Assembly: GCF_028595285.1 (NCBI RefSeq)
Contig: NZ_JAQQXQ010000003.1
Location: forward strand, 124,001 to 188,000
Direction of reading: 5' to 3'
DNA from: Erythrobacter fulvus
GTDB lineage: Bacteria > Pseudomonadota > Alphaproteobacteria > Sphingomonadales > Sphingomonadaceae
DNA: 64,000 bases
Shown here piece by piece: positions 35,022 through 44,453 of this stretch. Positions within the stretch are counted from its first letter, which is position 1. Every line of letters begins with the position of its first letter. Both the position numbers and the translations under genes were made by a program. The notes below the pieces were generated by a model that searched no databases, was not told the DNA's origin, and saw nothing but the letters and a program-made list of their open reading frames with translations.

Positions 35022-37598
35022 ATGAATCTCGATAAGTTCACCGACCGCGCGAAGGGCTTCCTGCAAAGCGCGCAGACCGTTGCGATCCGCATGAACCACC
35101 AACGCATCAGTCCGCTGCACCTGTTGAAGGCGCTGCTGGAGGACAATGAAGGCATGGCATCCGGCCTGATCCAGCGCGCCGGCGGAGAGGCCGCGCTGGC
35201 GGTGTCTGCGGTGGACGATGGGCTGGCGAAGGTGCCGGCGGTTACCGGCAGCGGCGCGCAGGCGACCCCGGGCCTCGATAACGACGCGGTGCGCGTGCTC
35301 GATCAGGCAGAACAGATCGCCGACAAGGCGGGCGATTCCTATGTCACCGTAGAACGCCTGCTGGTCGCGCTGGCGCTGTCGCAGACGGCTGCGGGAGAAG
35401 CGCTCCGGGCTTCGGGTATCACGCCGCAAAGCCTCAACGCCGCGATCGAACATCTGCGCGGCGGCAAGCGCGCCGACAGCGCCAATGCCGAGGCCAATTA
35501 CGACGCGATGGAAAAATATGCGCGCGACCTGACCAAGGCGGCGCGTGAGGGCAAGCTTGATCCGGTGATCGGCCGTGACGAGGAAATCCGCCGCACGATC
35601 CAGATCCTCGCCCGTCGTACCAAGAACAATCCGGCGCTGATTGGCGAACCCGGCACCGGCAAGACCGCGATCGCCGAAGGTCTCGCGCTGCGCATCGCCA
35701 ATGGCGACGTGCCCGACAGCCTGAAGGGCCGCACGCTCATGTCGCTCGACATGGGGGCGCTGATCGCAGGTGCGAAATATCGCGGCGAATTCGAGGAACG
35801 GCTCAAGTCGGTACTCGACGAGGTTAAGGCCGCCGAAGGCAACATCATCCTGTTCATCGACGAGATGCACACGCTGATCGGGGCGGGCGCGTCCGAAGGC
35901 TCGATGGATGCCTCGAACCTGCTGAAGCCGGCCCTGTCGCGCGGCGAGTTGCACTGCATCGGCGCGACGACGCTCGACGAGTATCAGAAATATGTCGAGA
36001 AGGATCCCGCCCTCCAGCGGCGGTTCCAGTCCGTCTACATCGACGAACCAACCGTCGAAGACACGATTTCGATCCTGCGCGGGATCAAGGACAAGTACGA
36101 GCTGCACCACGGCGTGCGCATCACCGACGGCGCGATTGTCGCCGCGGCCAAGCTGTCCGACCGCTATATCTCGAACCGCTTCCTCCCCGACAAGGCGATC
36201 GACCTGATGGACGAAGCCGCGAGCCGCATCCGTATGGAGGTGGAGAGCAAGCCCGAGGAGATCGAGGCGCTCGACCGGCGCATCATCCAACTGAAGATCG
36301 AGGAACAGGCGCTCCAGAAGGAGACCGACCAGGCCTCCAAGGATCGGCTGGTGAACCTGCGCGAGGAACTGGCAAACCTTGAGCAGCAATCTTCCGAACT
36401 CACCACCCGCTGGCAGAACGAGCGCGACAAGATCGAGGCCGAAGGCAAGATCAAGGAGCAACTGGACGCCGCGCGCCTGGAGCTTGAACAGGCCCAGCGC
36501 ACCGGCGATCTCGCCAAGGCTGGCGAGCTGTCCTACGGCACTATCCCGGCGCTCGAAAAGCAGCTCGTCGAGGCGCAGAGCCACAGCGAGAACGCGCTGT
36601 TGCGCGAGGAAGTGACCGAGGAGGACATCGCCGGCGTCGTCAGCCGATGGACCGGCGTGCCCGTCGACAAGATGATGGAAGGCGAGCGCGAAAAGCTGCT
36701 CGACATGGAAAACATCCTCGGCAAACGGGTGATCGGCCAGTCGCAGGCGATTGAGGCCGTGTCCAAGGCCGTGCGCCGGGCGCGGGCCGGATTGCAGGAC
36801 CCGAACCGGCCGCTGGGCAGCTTCCTGTTCCTCGGCCCGACGGGCGTCGGCAAGACCGAGTTGACCAAAGCGCTTGCCGGCTTCCTGTTCGACGACGACA
36901 GCGCGATGGTGCGGATCGACATGAGCGAATTCATGGAGAAGCATGCCGTCGCCCGCCTGATCGGCGCACCTCCGGGCTATGTCGGCTATGAAGAGGGCGG
37001 GGTGCTGACCGAAGCCGTGCGCCGCCGCCCCTATCAGGTGGTGCTGTTCGACGAGGTCGAAAAGGCGCACAGCGACGTGTTCAATGTGCTGCTTCAGGTA
37101 CTGGATGACGGGCGCCTCACCGACGGCCAGGGCCGGGTGGTGGATTTCAGCAACACGCTGATCATCCTTACCTCCAACCTCGGTAGCCAATATCTCGCCA
37201 ACCTGCCCGACGGCGGCGATGTCGCCAGCGTCGAGAAGGACGTGATGGACGTCGTGCGCGGCCATTTCCGCCCGGAATTCCTGAACCGTCTGGACGAGAT
37301 CATCCTGTTCCACCGTCTGGGCCAGGAACACATGGCACCGATTGTCGAGATCCAGGTGAAGCGCGTGCAGAAGCTGCTTGCCGACCGCAAGATCACGCTC
37401 GATCTTACCGATGCCGCGCTGCGCTGGCTCGGGCGGGTGGGCTATGATCCGGTCTATGGGGCGCGGCCATTGAAGCGCGCGGTGCAGCGCTATCTGCAGG
37501 ATCCGCTGGCGGAGATGCTGCTGGAAGGAAAGCTGCCCGACGGGGCCACGCTGCACATCGACGAGGGCGATGGCGCGCTGACCATGTCGATTCGGTAA
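35022..37598 (+). CDS. clpB: ATP-dependent disaggregase ClpB
   Basis: The 858-residue chaperone resolves protein aggregates with DnaK. It has the N-terminal substrate domain ('[18 protein letters not shown]'), a first AAA module with Walker A at 208-215 (GEPGTGKT), a coiled-coil M domain ('[20 protein letters not shown]' onwards), and a second module with Walker A at 605-612 (GPTGVGKT) plus '[29 protein letters not shown]' in two parts. The start is ATG 35022, 9 bases after GGAGGGG. A sigma-32 promoter 33-60 bp upstream explains heat-shock control, and a Rho-independent terminator follows. Confidence 0.97.
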   Translation: MNLDKFTDRAKGFLQSAQTVAIRMNHQRISPLHLLKALLEDNEGMASGLIQRAGGEAALAVSAVDDGLAKVPAVTGSGAQATPGLDNDAVRVLDQAEQIADKAGDSYVTVERLLVALALSQTAAGEALRASGITPQSLNAAIEHLRGGKRADSANAEANYDAMEKYARDLTKAAREGKLDPVIGRDEEIRRTIQILARRTKNNPALIGEPGTGKTAIAEGLALRIANGDVPDSLKGRTLMSLDMGALIAGAKYRGEFEERLKSVLDEVKAAEGNIILFIDEMHTLIGAGASEGSMDASNLLKPALSRGELHCIGATTLDEYQKYVEKDPALQRRFQSVYIDEPTVEDTISILRGIKDKYELHHGVRITDGAIVAAAKLSDRYISNRFLPDKAIDLMDEAASRIRMEVESKPEEIEALDRRIIQLKIEEQALQKETDQASKDRLVNLREELANLEQQSSELTTRWQNERDKIEAEGKIKEQLDAARLELEQAQRTGDLAKAGELSYGTIPALEKQLVEAQSHSENALLREEVTEEDIAGVVSRWTGVPVDKMMEGEREKLLDMENILGKRVIGQSQAIEAVSKAVRRARAGLQDPNRPLGSFLFLGPTGVGKTELTKALAGFLFDDDSAMVRIDMSEFMEKHAVARLIGAPPGYVGYEEGGVLTEAVRRRPYQVVLFDEVEKAHSDVFNVLLQVLDDGRLTDGQGRVVDFSNTLIILTSNLGSQYLANLPDGGDVASVEKDVMDVVRGHFRPEFLNRLDEIILFHRLGQEHMAPIVEIQVKRVQKLLADRKITLDLTDAALRWLGRVGYDPVYGARPLKRAVQRYLQDPLAEMLLEGKLPDGATLHIDEGDGALTMSIR

Positions 37599-37604
37599 GT
37601 TACG

Positions 37605-37623
37605 GAAGGCCTTTGCGGCCTTC
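37605..37623 (+). repeat. Small hairpin just after clpB
   Basis: GAAGGCC (37605-37611) pairs with GGCCTTC (37617-37623) around TTTGC, 6 bp after the stop codon. There is no T run, so this is probably an mRNA 3' end structure and not the terminator. Confidence 0.45.
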
Positions 37624-37661
37624 GCAAGATTGTGGCGTCGAAAAGTCCGAAACAGCAAGTG

Positions 37662-37696
37662 GGGCGGTTTGTTGCGTCCAAGCCGCCCTTTCTTTT
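37662..37696 (+). terminator. Rho-independent terminator of clpB
   Basis: GGGCGGTTTG (37662-37671) pairs with CAAGCCGCCC (37679-37688) with one G-U pair, followed by TTTCTTTT. It lies 63 bp after the clpB stop codon. Confidence 0.85.
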
Positions 37697-37957
37697 AATA
37701 ATCGCAAAGCCACATTCTAACAAAATTTCGGCAGAAACCCGATGCCCTGCCTGAATGTGGGATTAACGCAACACCTGCCGGAAAAGTGCGGGGGCGTTTC
37801 GGCGCTCTTTGACATCAAACTTTCGCTATTGCACAAAACGGTCACTGCGGGGACTGAGTAGGGCAACCAAGCATTCGTGGGCCTGTCACATGGGGCAATT
37901 ATGTGACTTGGCCTTTGGGCTGTCGTGCTGTCTCCGGTTAGGGCAACTGGAGTGATC
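37697..37957 (+). promoter_or_regulatory. Promoter and leader region of the first TonB receptor
   Basis: This 261-bp part of the 359-bp gap is AT-richer than the surroundings. A TTGACA element lies near 37813 and could be a sigma-70 -35 box, with no convincing -10. GTCACAT (37885-37891) and ATGTGAC (37901-37907) form a 7-bp inverted repeat 51-73 bp before the start codon, in the leader or operator position. No open reading frame or known RNA was recognised. Confidence 0.45.
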
Positions 37958-40900
37958 ATGAACAAAATTCGGAGCAATTCGCTGAAGGCGCTTGCCTTCT
38001 CCGCGTCGGCAATCGCGTTCGTTGTGGCTGGCCCTGCTTGGGCGCAGGATGCGGATCAGCCGCAAGACGACGAGGAAGAAGAGGTCGACGTTACGACCGA
38101 CGCCAAGGGCCGCTCTGGCCAGGGCGGCAACATCACCGTCACCGGCTCGCGCATCGTTCGCGACACCTACAGCTCGATTTCTCCGCTCCAGGTCCTCTCG
38201 ACCGAAAACCAGCAGGCTGTCGGTGCGTTCGACCCGGCTCAGATCCTGCAGCGTTCGGAAGCGGCTGCCGGCACCCAGATCGACGCGACCTTCCAGGGCT
38301 TCGTGCTCGATAACGGCCCCGGTTCGCAGACGATCAACCTGCGCGGTGTCGGCGCTGGCCGCACGCTCGTGCTGGTCAATGGCCGCCGCCTCGCTCCCGC
38401 GGGTGTGGAAGGCGCGCCGACCCAGCCTTCGATCAACCTCATTCCGGCGACGCTGGTCGACCGTTACGACCTGCTGACCGACGGCGCTTCGTCGATCTAC
38501 GGCTCGGACGCGGTTGCGGGCGTGGTCAACGTCGTGCTCCGCAAGGACTTCGACGGGCTCGAACTCCAGGCCAACGGCGACATCAACCCGATGGGCGCTG
38601 GCGAGGACTACTCGGTCTCGGCTGCATGGGGTAAGAACTTCGACCGCGGTCTGTTCGGTGTCGGCGTCGAATACCAGTTCCGCGACGAAGTGAAGCTGCG
38701 TGACCGCGACTTCCTGCGTGGTTGTACCACCAACCTCGAAGAAGATGCTGCAGGCAACATCTACCGTCTCGGCATCGCCGATAACGCGGTGGTGCGTTCG
38801 CGCAGCAACAACCAGATCCAGGTTTCCGAAAGCGAGTGCACCGTCACCGGGATTTCCGGCCGTATCTTCAACGCCTTTACGCGTTCGGGCTCGGTCTACT
38901 TCCCGGCGAATGGCAACATCGCCAACTTCCCGCTCGATCCGCGCACCGGCCGTCCGTTCCTGTTTGGTGACAACACCAACTTCTTCGGTCAGGAACAGGA
39001 TCGCAACGGCGATGGCATCCGTGACGTCGACTTCCAGAACGTCAACACCAACGCCAGCCCCGAAGAACTGGACCGCACCTTCATTTCGCAGCAGGAGCTG
39101 ATCAACGTCTTCGCTTACGGGGAATACACCTTCCCGGGTGAAGCCAACATCACGCCCTTCTTCGAAGCGCAGTACACCCGCGCCGACATCACCAACACGG
39201 GTGCGGGCAACCCGCAGATCTTCCCGTCGGTGCCGGACGTAAACCAGTTCAACCCCTGTAACTTCATCAGCAACCCCAGCGGGGTGGACTGCCGCGCGGT
39301 CGACAACGCCTTCCAGGAAATCAATCCGGGTCAGGCCAATTTTGGTCGTGCCGGTCGGCTTTCGACGGGCTTCCCGCTGCCGGTGACGCCGATCGCCTCG
39401 ATCCGCGGCGACCGCAACAACTTCGACGTTCTGCAGGAGCAGTATCGCGGGGTGCTCGGTGTGCGCGGCGACCTGCCGTTCATCGGTTCGAGCTGGACCT
39501 TCGAAGTTGCCGGGACCTATTCGCGGTCCGAGGGTAAGTCCTCGCGTCTGGGTATCCGTGAAGACCGTCTGGCGCTGTCCATCGGTCTCGACCCGACGGC
39601 CGACTACGACGGCGACGGCGTGTTCGACAACGACGGTGACGGCATCGCCGACGACTACAACCAGAACCTCGACTTCTTCGGGTTCTTCGGTGATCCGCAG
39701 GTTATCGGCGAATGTAATGTCGCCGGTCTCGCCAACCCCGGTGCTGCTGCGCCTGACCTGACCCAGGGATGTGTCCCGGTGAACCTGTTTGCACCGAGCG
39801 TGCTGACCGGTGCGGTCGGCGACTTCGCCAGCCAGGCCGAGCGCGACTATCTGTTCGACAGCCGCGACTTCGACACCACCTATGAACAGATCATGCTGTC
39901 GGCCTATGTCACCGGCGACCTGTTCGAACTGCCCGCCGGCCCGGTCGGCGTGTCGTTCGGTGGTGAATGGCGCGAGGACTCGATCAACTCGAACCCCGAC
40001 TTCACCGCCTCGAACGGCCTGTTCTTCGGCTTCTTCCAGGACGGCGGCGCTTCGGGTTCCAAGTGGATCCGCGAACTCTTCGGCGAAATCGACATTCCGC
40101 TGATGGCGGGTGAGACGATGGTCGAAGAACTGACCGTCAACATCTCGGGTCGTCTGACCGACGAGCAGTTCTACGGGACCAACGGCACCTTCTCGCTCAA
40201 GGGCGGCTGGCGTCCGGTGGCTCCGCTGCTGTTCAAGTTCAGCTACGGCACGTCGTTCCGCGCGCCGAACCTGCGCGAGAACTTCCTGCGCGGCCAGTCG
40301 GGCTTCACCACGCTGTTCGACCCTTGCGCCGTGCCGGATGATGCGTTCGTCAACGGGGCTTACGACCCGACGCTCGACCAGCGCGAAGCGTTCATCCTCT
40401 CGAACTGTACCCGTGAAGGCCGCGATCCGACCCGCGTGGGTATCGACGGTGAAAACCTGAACACCCAGCAGTTCGTCAGCGGTGAAATCACTCAGGGCGG
40501 CTCGCTCGACATCGATCCGGAAACCTCGCGCTCGATCACCGCGGGCATGGCGTTCGAGGAAGATTGGGCCAGCGGCTTCCGTTTCGCGTTCAACGTCAAT
40601 TACTATGACATCAAGATCAAGGACGCGATCATCGAGCCGACCGGCGCCTTCATCATCGCCGACTGCTACCTGCGCGAAGACTCGGCCCGCAGCGAATTCT
40701 GCGATCGTATCGACATCAACTCGGACGATCGTGCGCTGATCCGCGGCGTGCGTGCCGGCTTCCTCAACCGTGACGAGGAATCGGTCCGCGGTCTCGATTT
40801 CAACACCACCTTCGGCTATCCGCTGATGATTGGTGGCGAAACCTTCGACCTCGCGCTGAACCTCGTTGCCAACAAGCTGATCGAGCGTTCGAACATCCAG

Positions 40901-41404
40901 CGTATCGGTGTCGACGAATTCGTCCGCACCGACTTCACCGACCGCTTCGGCTTCCCGGACTGGACCGGCCGCATCACCTTCAACGTTCGTTATGACGACT
41001 TCCTGTTCACCTGGCAGACCCGTTATATCGACGCGATCGGCAACTCGGTGGACGGCGAAACCTGGCGCGAACGTATCGACTTCGGTGATGCGTTCAACGG
41101 CGGCCCGAACCGCGAGTTCTCGCCGACCTGTCTCGGCAACGGCTCGCCCAATGGTGTTGTCCCGGGTGATGGCGTGTTCTGCCGCCCGGTCGGCACGGCG
41201 CCTGAATATTTCGAGCACACCGCGTCGCTCCGCTGGGACAACGGCAACCTCCGGGTCATCGCCGGTATCCGCAACATCTTCGATGAGGCTCCGCCGCTGG
41301 TGTCGTCGCGTGCCGGGATCCTTCAGATCTCGAACACGCCGATCGGTAACGGCTACGACCTCAACGGACGTGAATTCTTCGGCCAGCTCCTCTATCGCTT
41401 CTGA
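37958..41404 (+). CDS. TonB-dependent outer membrane receptor (1148 residues)
   Basis: The protein has a signal peptide ending near 'AGPAWAQDAD', a plug domain beginning 'GNITVTGSRIV' and containing 'INLRGVGAGRTLVLVNGRRL' and 'DGASSIYGSDAVAGVVNVVL', then a 22-strand barrel ending 'REFFGQLLYRF'. It imports a large substrate using TonB energy. The plug signature is common in sphingomonad and caulobacter receptors for peptides or glycans. Two aspartate-rich, Ca-binding-type loops stand out: D348-x-N-x-D-x and D549-x-D-x-D-x.....D557-x-D-x-D-x-x-x-D565. The start at 37958 follows GGAGTGATC. An S9 peptidase follows after a strong terminator. The imported compound is unknown. Confidence 0.9.
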   Translation: MNKIRSNSLKALAFSASAIAFVVAGPAWAQDADQPQDDEEEEVDVTTDAKGRSGQGGNITVTGSRIVRDTYSSISPLQVLSTENQQAVGAFDPAQILQRSEAAAGTQIDATFQGFVLDNGPGSQTINLRGVGAGRTLVLVNGRRLAPAGVEGAPTQPSINLIPATLVDRYDLLTDGASSIYGSDAVAGVVNVVLRKDFDGLELQANGDINPMGAGEDYSVSAAWGKNFDRGLFGVGVEYQFRDEVKLRDRDFLRGCTTNLEEDAAGNIYRLGIADNAVVRSRSNNQIQVSESECTVTGISGRIFNAFTRSGSVYFPANGNIANFPLDPRTGRPFLFGDNTNFFGQEQDRNGDGIRDVDFQNVNTNASPEELDRTFISQQELINVFAYGEYTFPGEANITPFFEAQYTRADITNTGAGNPQIFPSVPDVNQFNPCNFISNPSGVDCRAVDNAFQEINPGQANFGRAGRLSTGFPLPVTPIASIRGDRNNFDVLQEQYRGVLGVRGDLPFIGSSWTFEVAGTYSRSEGKSSRLGIREDRLALSIGLDPTADYDGDGVFDNDGDGIADDYNQNLDFFGFFGDPQVIGECNVAGLANPGAAAPDLTQGCVPVNLFAPSVLTGAVGDFASQAERDYLFDSRDFDTTYEQIMLSAYVTGDLFELPAGPVGVSFGGEWREDSINSNPDFTASNGLFFGFFQDGGASGSKWIRELFGEIDIPLMAGETMVEELTVNISGRLTDEQFYGTNGTFSLKGGWRPVAPLLFKFSYGTSFRAPNLRENFLRGQSGFTTLFDPCAVPDDAFVNGAYDPTLDQREAFILSNCTREGRDPTRVGIDGENLNTQQFVSGEITQGGSLDIDPETSRSITAGMAFEEDWASGFRFAFNVNYYDIKIKDAIIEPTGAFIIADCYLREDSARSEFCDRIDINSDDRALIRGVRAGFLNRDEESVRGLDFNTTFGYPLMIGGETFDLALNLVANKLIERSNIQRIGVDEFVRTDFTDRFGFPDWTGRITFNVRYDDFLFTWQTRYIDAIGNSVDGETWRERIDFGDAFNGGPNREFSPTCLGNGSPNGVVPGDGVFCRPVGTAPEYFEHTASLRWDNGNLRVIAGIRNIFDEAPPLVSSRAGILQISNTPIGNGYDLNGREFFGQLLYRF

Positions 41405-41433
41405 TAGAAGAATGGTTTGACTGAACGGAAAGG

Positions 41434-41469
41434 GCGGCCTCTCGCAGCTTGTCGAGAGGCCGCTTTTTT
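41434..41469 (+). terminator. Rho-independent terminator of the first TonB receptor
   Basis: GCGGCCTCTCG (41434-41444) pairs perfectly with CGAGAGGCCGC (41453-41463) around an 8-base loop, followed by six T residues. Confidence 0.95.
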
Positions 41470-41559
41470 GTTGTATTCGTATCTGTTCCGGTCTTGCGCG
41501 AAGACCCCGGGCTTGCAGCCCGTCCGTTTCTGGAAACCAATCTGGAAAGAGTTGCTCCC

Positions 41560-43554
41560 ATGAAATTCCTCAAAGCACCCCTCATGGCCGCGATGGCGGG
41601 CGTTTCGGTTCTCGGCCTATCCCTTGCAGCGCCCGCAGATACTCAGGCGCAGGGCAGCGTGCCGGTCGACGTCTGGGCGCTGCGCGACGTCGTTAACGCC
41701 GTGCAGATCTCGCCCGACGGCAAGCATCTGCTGGTTCACAAGGTTGAAAGCCGCGATGGCGAATATCTGCTGGAAATCTACAAGACCGACGATCTGTCAA
41801 AGCCCTTCCGGCGTCTCAACGCCGATCCGATGGAAATCATCAGCGCGTCGTGGGTCAGCAATGATTTCATTTTTGGGACTGCGTGGCAGGTCCGTCGACA
41901 ATCCGTGAAGCGGCCGGAAGCGGATGTGCGCGATTACCTCGCCTATTCCTACAGTCTCGAAGAAAACAAGTTCAACCGGGTCGACGGCAATTTCGGCATC
42001 GTCAACACATTGCCCAAGGATCCCGACCACGTGCTGATCAGCACTGGTACCGCGGTTGCCGATCCGAACGGGGTCGATCCTCTGGCCGCCTTCCGCCCGA
42101 GGTCCTACTTCAAGTTCAATCTCAAGACCGGCGCACGTGAGCTGGTCCTGCGGACCGGCGGCAAGATCCGCAGCGTTTCGGCTTGGGATGACGATGGCAA
42201 CGAGCGCTTTGCGGTGTCGCCCGACTTCGACGCCGGCAAGTACATCTATTATTATCGCAAGCCGGGGGACAGCGACTGGACCAAGTTCCAGGAGCTCGAC
42301 ATCGAAGATCCCAAGAACATTTACCGGGTACTCAGCGGTTTCCACGGAATCGTCGGCTTCGATCCGGACAATGCAAATATCGGCTATATGATCGACAACC
42401 CCGCCGGCGAGGACAAGGCGGGGCTCTACGAGTTCGATTTCACCACAGGCCAGATCGGCAAGAAGCTGTTCCAGGCCGACAATGCCGATGTGATGGCCGC
42501 CCAGTTCCACTCGATCCCCGGTAACTCAAAGCTCGTCGCCGCCCGCTTCCCGGGTGAAAAGATGGAGCGTTTCTGGTTCGACGAGGAAGAAAAGGCCCTC
42601 TACGACGCGCTGGAGCAGCAAATTCCGCATGCCTGGCAGGTTTCGATCGCGAGCCGGTCGCTCGACGGCAGCTCGATGATCGTCACCAACCGCGGTCCGC
42701 ACGATCCGGGTTCGTTCTGGCTGGTCAAAGACGGAAAGCTTGCCAAGCTTGGCAGCCGCAACCCCTTGGTCAATCCCGATCAACTCGCCGATGTGAAGTA
42801 TATCCGTTACAAGGCGCGCGATGGGATGATCATCCCCGGTTACGTGACCATCCCGAAGGGCAAGCCGCCGTTCCCTCTGGTTGTCCAGCATAATGGCGGC
42901 CCGGCGGTGAACGGCATGGTCGGCTATGATGAGATGGGCCAGATGCTCGCAGCCAATGGCTACATGGTGTTCCACCCCGAGATCCGCATTTCCACCGGTT
43001 GGGGCCAGAACCACTTTGACGCGGGCTACATGCAGCACGGCCTTGCGATGCAAGACGATAAGGACGACGGGGTTCAATACCTGATCGAACAGGGCCTCGC
43101 CGATCCCGATCGGGTGGCCTTCTTCGGCTGGTCTTACGGCGGCTATGCAGCGCTGGTCTCGCTCAGCCGCGAACCGCAACTCTACCAGTGCGCGATTGCG
43201 GTAGCGGCGGTGGCCGATGCCGAGAAACAGTATCTCGGCCGTCGCGACACGACTCTGAAGACGCTTGACGAATGGAACCGCCACCGCGGCGGCACCACGG
43301 TGAACCCGATCAACGAGGTCGCCAAGGTCAATATACCGCTGTTGATGGTGCACGGCGATGTCGACCGCCGCGTGATGTACTACCACATGAAGGACTACCA
43401 GAAGGCCTTCGAAGCAGCCGGAAAGACGGGTGAGTTCATCACGATGAAGGGCGCCGACCACTTCGGCAACACCCTGAGCTTCAGCCACCAGCAGCAGCTT
43501 TATACCAAGATGCTCGACTATCTCGCGAATGATTGCGGGCCTGGCGGGCTCTGA
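41560..43554 (+). CDS. S9-family prolyl oligopeptidase-type peptidase, secreted
   Basis: This 664-residue protein has a signal peptide ending near 'PADTQAQ', a beta-propeller domain (about residues 40-420) and a C-terminal alpha/beta-hydrolase domain with the catalytic triad S525 (GWSYGGY), D602 (HGDVDRR) and H634 (GADHFGN). It cleaves peptides, probably in the periplasm. Homologous S9 peptidases often sit next to TonB receptors in sphingomonads, which supports a peptide-use role for the pair. The start at 41560 is preceded by GAAAGAG. The in-frame ATG 111 bases upstream lies in the terminator region and is not used. Confidence 0.9.
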   Translation: MKFLKAPLMAAMAGVSVLGLSLAAPADTQAQGSVPVDVWALRDVVNAVQISPDGKHLLVHKVESRDGEYLLEIYKTDDLSKPFRRLNADPMEIISASWVSNDFIFGTAWQVRRQSVKRPEADVRDYLAYSYSLEENKFNRVDGNFGIVNTLPKDPDHVLISTGTAVADPNGVDPLAAFRPRSYFKFNLKTGARELVLRTGGKIRSVSAWDDDGNERFAVSPDFDAGKYIYYYRKPGDSDWTKFQELDIEDPKNIYRVLSGFHGIVGFDPDNANIGYMIDNPAGEDKAGLYEFDFTTGQIGKKLFQADNADVMAAQFHSIPGNSKLVAARFPGEKMERFWFDEEEKALYDALEQQIPHAWQVSIASRSLDGSSMIVTNRGPHDPGSFWLVKDGKLAKLGSRNPLVNPDQLADVKYIRYKARDGMIIPGYVTIPKGKPPFPLVVQHNGGPAVNGMVGYDEMGQMLAANGYMVFHPEIRISTGWGQNHFDAGYMQHGLAMQDDKDDGVQYLIEQGLADPDRVAFFGWSYGGYAALVSLSREPQLYQCAIAVAAVADAEKQYLGRRDTTLKTLDEWNRHRGGTTVNPINEVAKVNIPLLMVHGDVDRRVMYYHMKDYQKAFEAAGKTGEFITMKGADHFGNTLSFSHQQQLYTKMLDYLANDCGPGGL

Positions 43555-43576
43555 CCGGCGGATTCTACCGCATCAA

Positions 43577-43611
43577 AAAAGGGGCCCGGCCGAAAAGGCC
43601 GGGCCCCTTTT
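43577..43611. terminator. Bidirectional terminator between convergent genes
   Basis: AAAAGGGGCCCGGCC (43577-43591) and GGCCGGGCCCCTTTT (43597-43611) form a perfect 15-bp stem around GAAAA. T runs on both strands let it serve the peptidase gene and the opposing small secreted-protein gene. Confidence 0.95.
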
Positions 43612-43634
43612 GATTGTCGAACTGCGGCGCGCGC

Positions 43635-44180
43635 CTATTCGATGCGCTTGCCCTTGACCCCCATCTGGCCGTTGATGCGGATGAAATAGTATCCCAGCGA
43701 AGCTGTCTTGAAGATCACGCTGTCGCCGGACTTGATCGGGGCTAGGCGTCGGGGCGCATTGGCGATTTCCCAAACCGCGCCTTCATCGGTGGTAAACCGC
43801 CACGCCTTGCCGCTAAGCTGCCGTGCGCCGGTGATGGTGGTTTCCAGGACCTCGCTCGCTTCCTTGTCCTGTTCGTCGCCTTCGAGGATGTCGAGGTCGG
43901 GCACGGTGAACCCGAATAGCTGACGCCGGGTGCGACGCACATCGTCGCGATCGACGATGCGGACATCGCCCGCCTCGCTGGCAGAGACCATCGATCCGAC
44001 CTTGGCATCGTAGCAGGCAAGCCGTTCGGCCGCATCGGTGATGGCGCGGCACTCCTTGAGCGCTTCGATGTAATCGGCTTCCTGCGCGTTGGCCTCACCC
44101 GATCCGCCAAGTGCGAGCAGACCGGCCGCCCCTGCAGCAACCAACCTGCCGAAACGTGTTGCAGGCCGTTCAATCATCAT
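43635..44180 (-). CDS. Secreted protein with VasI-like Cys motif, unknown function
   Basis: The 181-residue protein starts at ATG 44180, preceded by GGGAG. It has a signal peptide ending near 'GSGEANAQ', followed by 'ECRAITDAAERLACYDAK' with C44 and C57, a motif found at the N-terminus of VasI-like and other small periplasmic proteins (C-x-I-x-D-x-x-x-R-L-x-C-Y-D). A central charged segment 'VRRTRRQLFGFTVPDLDIL' and a C-terminal beta-rich domain with 'AVWEIANAPRRLAPIKSGDSVIF' follow. The function is unknown, and no other type VI genes are present. It is transcribed alone, divergently from the second TonB receptor. Confidence 0.65.
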   Translation of the reverse strand: MMIERPATRFGRLVAAGAAGLLALGGSGEANAQEADYIEALKECRAITDAAERLACYDAKVGSMVSASEAGDVRIVDRDDVRRTRRQLFGFTVPDLDILEGDEQDKEASEVLETTITGARQLSGKAWRFTTDEGAVWEIANAPRRLAPIKSGDSVIFKTASLGYYFIRINGQMGVKGKRIE

Positions 44181-44453
44181 GAGGTTTTCTCCCTTGCCGC
44201 GCGGCCGTGCAGGCGGAAATTTGCCAGCGGGCGGCACATACGCGCAGCAATATTGCCAAACCGGCGCGAGATAAAGCCTCGCCTGAATAGGACTGTCGCC
44301 AGAATGCAACAGTCTTTGCGCAACTCGTGGGCTCTGGCGTGCACATGATTGCGGTAGATGCGTCGATTGACATAGAGGGGCGCAATCCGGGCATCCGCCC
44401 GTGACTTTGGACTGCGTGCGTCGCTTTGGCGTGCGTGCATCAAGGGGACAGAA

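Noticed and set aside
35013..37658. 881-residue open frame antisense to clpB
   Set aside because: clpB is unambiguous on the plus strand with all AAA motifs; the antisense frame has none.
37599..37957. Search for a small gene or RNA in the 359-bp gap after clpB
   Set aside because: Only a hairpin, a terminator, a possible -35 box and a leader dyad were seen; no coding frame with a ribosome-binding site or known RNA fold.
37886..41218. 1110-residue open frame on the minus strand, antisense to the first TonB receptor
   Set aside because: It is the mirror of a GC-rich coding gene; the sequence is full of low-complexity V/D/R runs and has no recognisable motif, whereas the plus strand is a clear receptor.
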